A stretch of DNA of 8,093 nucleotides from Phycisphaera mikurensis NBRC 102666 (GTDB lineage Bacteria; Planctomycetota; Phycisphaerae; Phycisphaerales; SM1A02). A program made the position numbers and the translations under genes. The stretch spans positions 1 to 8,093 of the forward strand of contig CAMBSR010000095.1 of the NCBI GenBank assembly GCA_945870475.1, given 5' to 3'. How positions within the stretch are numbered: the first letter of the stretch is position 1; each line of letters begins with the position of its first letter. Shown here one piece after another: positions 6,999 to 8,093 of the stretch. Below the pieces are notes generated by a model. The model did no database searches. It had not been told where the DNA came from and saw nothing but the letters and a program-made list of their open reading frames with translations.

Positions 6999-7032
6999 AA
7001 AAGAGGCGCCGGCACTTCTGCCGACGCCTCTT
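6999..7032 (-). terminator. Rho-independent terminator between pilin and pilM
   Basis: On the minus strand the arms are 7032-7019 and 7014-7001, 14 pairs including one G-U, closing a 4-nt GAAG loop. The descending arm ends CCUCUUUU, giving four U (7002-6999). It starts 30 nt after the pilin stop and ends about 20 nt before the pilM ribosome-binding site. The opposite orientation lacks a T-run, so the signal is directional. Because no separate pilM promoter is evident, it may work as a partial terminator or as a 3' stabilising hairpin for pilin mRNA. Confidence 0.82.
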
Positions 7033-7062
7033 GAATTCGCGAAATGTTTGCCTGCTTACCGG

Positions 7063-7449
7063 TCAGGGCTGCGGGCTGAACTTACGGGTCGTGGAGCTCC
7101 AGGTCCATCCCTTGGTCGAGTCGACCTGGTTGACGAGGTCGTCGGCCGAGCAGTAGCCGTTGTCGACGAGCGCCTGCAGCTGGGTTGACGTGTAGGTGGC
7201 GCCGTCGGTCAGGGTGATGCTGTCACCGTTCGGCTGGAACTGGTTGAGGCGGGTCACCATGGTGGTGATCTGGCCGCCACGGGCCGAAGCGGCCTCGGTG
7301 TTGGCGTCATCGAGGGCACCGGTCACCGACGGGACCACCAGCGCCGCGAGGACGCCGAGGATGACGACGACGATCAGAATTTCGATGAGCGTGAATCCCT
7401 TGCGGAGCTTCGTGGTCTTCTTGTTGTTGTTGCTGTTGCTGTTCGTCAT
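7063..7449 (-). CDS. Major type IV pilin / GspG-like pseudopilin precursor
   Basis: This 128-residue prepilin has an 18-residue, Asn/Lys-rich leader (MTNSNSNNNKK to KLRKG), cleaved before F19 by a prepilin peptidase. The mature N-terminus FTLIEILIVVVILGVLAAL is the class III signal and hydrophobic helix, with the conserved Glu5 at E23. The mature form is 110 residues; its short globular part has only one Cys (C100), so it lacks the disulfide loop of many PilA pilins, and the size is close to GspG pseudopilins. The start is ATG 7449, with AAGGAG 8 nt upstream; the longer open frame further upstream is non-coding in character. Its place as promoter-proximal gene, followed by a terminator and then the machinery genes, is what is expected of the most abundant subunit. 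Pilus versus pseudopilus role is unresolved. Confidence 0.93.
   Translation of the reverse strand: MTNSNSNNNKKTTKLRKGFTLIEILIVVVILGVLAALVVPSVTGALDDANTEAASARGGQITTMVTRLNQFQPNGDSITLTDGATYTSTQLQALVDNGYCSADDLVNQVDSTKGWTWSSTTRKFSPQP
7423..7443 (-). repeat. AAC/AGC triplet repeat in the pilin leader
   Basis: Seven consecutive triplets read AAC AGC AAC AGC AAC AAC AAC on the coding strand and are followed by two AAG. They encode NSNSNNN in the leader upstream of the charged KLRKG cleavage region. It is an in-frame microsatellite-like stretch and sits just downstream of the start codon. Confidence 0.7.
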
Positions 7450-7490
7450 GGTGTCAGCTCCTTGCTGCTTGGGTAACTCGTCCTGGCATC

Positions 7491-7528
7491 GCGGTCCGGG
7501 GCCGGGCAACTCTGCCCGAATGGTCCGC
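7491..7528 (-). promoter_or_regulatory. Predicted stem-loop in the pilin 5' leader
   Basis: A two-tier inverted repeat. The inner stem CGGGCA/TGCCCG (7503-7508 with 7513-7518) is perfect with a 4-nt loop. The outer arms 7491-7497 and 7522-7528 give six of seven pairs. It lies about 42-79 nt upstream of the pilin ATG and would be inside the leader if transcription starts near 7549. It has no T-run, so it reads as a leader structure rather than a terminator. Function is not known. Confidence 0.45.
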
Positions 7529-7559
7529 AGGATGACTGTCGGAAGGAAAGGGGGGGTCC

Positions 7560-7575
7560 TGCAATCAATGCACCC
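7560..7575 (-). promoter_or_regulatory. Possible sigma-54 promoter of the pilin gene
   Basis: On the minus strand GGGTGCATTGATTGCA contains GG-N10-GC, with a full TTGCA -12 element but only the GG of the -24 element. The implied start is near 7549, leaving a leader of about 100 nt. Sigma-54 control of pilin genes is known in several phyla. GG-N10-GC is frequent by chance in GC-rich DNA, so this is a candidate only. I see no convincing sigma-70 type -35/-10 pair in the spacer. Confidence 0.28.
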
Positions 7576-7602
7576 GCAATTCGGGAGAAATTCCCTCAAA
7601 CA

Positions 7603-7615
7603 GGTTCCGGGAACC
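7603..7615. promoter_or_regulatory. 13-bp palindrome, possible operator
   Basis: GGTTCC-G-GGAACC is a perfect 6-bp inverted repeat around a single central base, in the divergent spacer between the pilin and the PilV/GspI-like gene. It would lie about 60 bp upstream of the proposed pilin transcription start. It could bind a dimeric regulator; no family is implied by the sequence. Confidence 0.35.
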
Positions 7616-7640
7616 GCCGAAACGGCTTTGCAGGCCCGAT

Positions 7641-7651
7641 TCCGTAACGGA
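7641..7651. promoter_or_regulatory. 11-bp palindrome, possible operator
   Basis: TCCGT-A-ACGGA is a perfect 5-bp inverted repeat with one central base, 37 bp centre to centre from the 13-bp palindrome and about 33 bp upstream of the ATG at 7684. Its sequence differs from the other palindrome, so they need not bind the same protein. Confidence 0.28.
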
Positions 7652-7683
7652 GAGTCAGGGCGTTCAGAAAGGGATTTGCCGCC

Positions 7684-8093
7684 ATGGAACCGAATGACAC
7701 GCCAACCACAGCCAAGCCGAAGGAGGGGGGAACGTGGCAGGTCTCGATGCGCCGCCCCTCGCTCCAGCGGGGCGGCTTCACGCTGCTCGAGGCGCTGATC
7801 GCCTCGGTCATCGTGGCGATGGTGGCGGCCACGGCATCCATGTCGGTGGCGGTGGGGACCGCAGTGGAGCAGCAGAACCGGCTCTCGGTGCTGGCGATGC
7901 AGGCCGCCGAGCTGCAGATGGGCTCGGTGCTCGAGCAGTCGTACGACACCATGTACACGCTTGCGGGCACCGAGGCGCAGGGCGCCATGCTCGGGCCGAA
8001 GCGCCCGGGGGCGTCGGCGCGGGTGGCGCTGCCGGAAGCCTTCGCCGACCTGGCCCGCACCACCACGGTGACCGCCGAGAACCGGAACTTCAC
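7684..8093 (+). CDS. Prepilin-type protein, PilV/GspI-like, 3'-truncated
   Basis: An open frame runs from ATG 7684 to the window end (136 full codons, no stop). It encodes a prepilin signal: QRGG then FTLLEALIASVIVAMVAATA, with cleavage before Phe and Glu at mature position 5. The following segment (NRLSVLAMQAAELQMGSVLE) resembles the helix of PilV/GspI minor pilins, which help prime or tip the filament. Two starts fit. ATG 7684 gives a 31-residue leader with only a weak GGGA 9 nt upstream. ATG 7747 gives a conventional 10-residue leader (MRRPSLQRGG), but its best purine-rich site, AAGGAGG at 7720-7726, is 20 nt away. I keep 7684 with reserve. It is divergent from the pilin operon and is probably the first of a run of minor pilin genes beyond the window. 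Confidence 0.82.
   Translation, partial: MEPNDTPTTAKPKEGGTWQVSMRRPSLQRGGFTLLEALIASVIVAMVAATASMSVAVGTAVEQQNRLSVLAMQAAELQMGSVLEQSYDTMYTLAGTEAQGAMLGPKRPGASARVALPEAFADLARTTTVTAENRNF

Noticed and set aside
7033..7045. Small palindromes GAATTC and TTCGCGAA after the pilin terminator arm
   Set aside because: They are short, overlapping and explainable by chance; nothing nearby suggests a binding site.
7450..7599. N-terminal extension of the pilin to 7599
   Set aside because: The extension is unlike a leader peptide (Cys/Pro/Arg-rich), while ATG 7449 has AAGGAG at 8 nt and gives a normal prepilin leader.
7596..8093. Minus-strand open frame at the right edge
   Set aside because: It is antisense to the plus-strand prepilin-type frame, which has a proper cleavage and methylation signal; the minus frame is Ser/Ala-rich without motifs.
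1..8093. CRISPR arrays, tRNA or rRNA genes, insertion sequences, phage genes
   Set aside because: No repeat-spacer array, cloverleaf-like segment, transposase frame or flanking terminal repeats were seen by eye.

Overview
The window is a GC-rich bacterial segment, with GC-ending codons and GTG starts at four of the eight starts seen. It is almost filled by one minus-strand gene cluster for a type IV filament machine (type IV pilus or type II secretion family). Split PilM/PilN/PilO genes, an N-terminally extended PilB/GspE ATPase, a short pilin with a long polar leader, and neighbouring PEGA-domain and PilV/GspI-like genes would fit Planctomycetota (Phycisphaerae-like). That placement comes from style and context only, with no marker gene, so it is tentative.

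Layout, left to right. Positions 1-756 (+) hold the 3' part of a membrane-anchored PEGA-domain protein. It converges on the cluster with only 15 bp between stop codons. On the minus strand, reading 5' to 3' from the right, come a major pilin/pseudopilin (7449-7063), a strong hairpin with a U-run (7032-6999), then pilM (6969-5734), pilN (5737-5039), pilO (5042-4410), a PilP/GspC-like gene (4413-3832), pilB/gspE (3835-2039) and pilC/gspF (2055-772). Four of the five junctions from pilM to pilB are 4-bp GTGA or ATGA overlaps or, at pilB/pilC, a 17-bp overlap, so the six genes look like one translationally coupled operon. At the right edge (7684-8093, +) a second prepilin-type gene of PilV/GspI character diverges and runs off the window. 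The 234-bp divergent spacer carries a possible sigma-54 promoter for the pilin, two short palindromes and a leader stem-loop.

How it works together, from family knowledge: PilB hydrolyses ATP and, with the polytopic platform protein PilC, drives pilin subunits out of the inner membrane. PilM (cytoplasmic actin fold), PilN and PilO (bitopic, periplasmic coiled coil plus ferredoxin-like fold) and the PilP-like protein (bitopic, HR domain) form the alignment complex that links the platform to an outer-membrane secretin. No secretin, retraction ATPase (PilT) or prepilin peptidase is encoded here, so pilus versus secretion function cannot be settled from the window.

The cluster is of a known kind. 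The points most worth a second look are the terminator between pilin and machinery, a degenerate nucleotide-binding motif in PilM, an ATPase N-domain lacking the usual Arg of cyclic-di-GMP-binding motifs, and the layered regulatory structure upstream of the pilin. I did not find a clearly new system.
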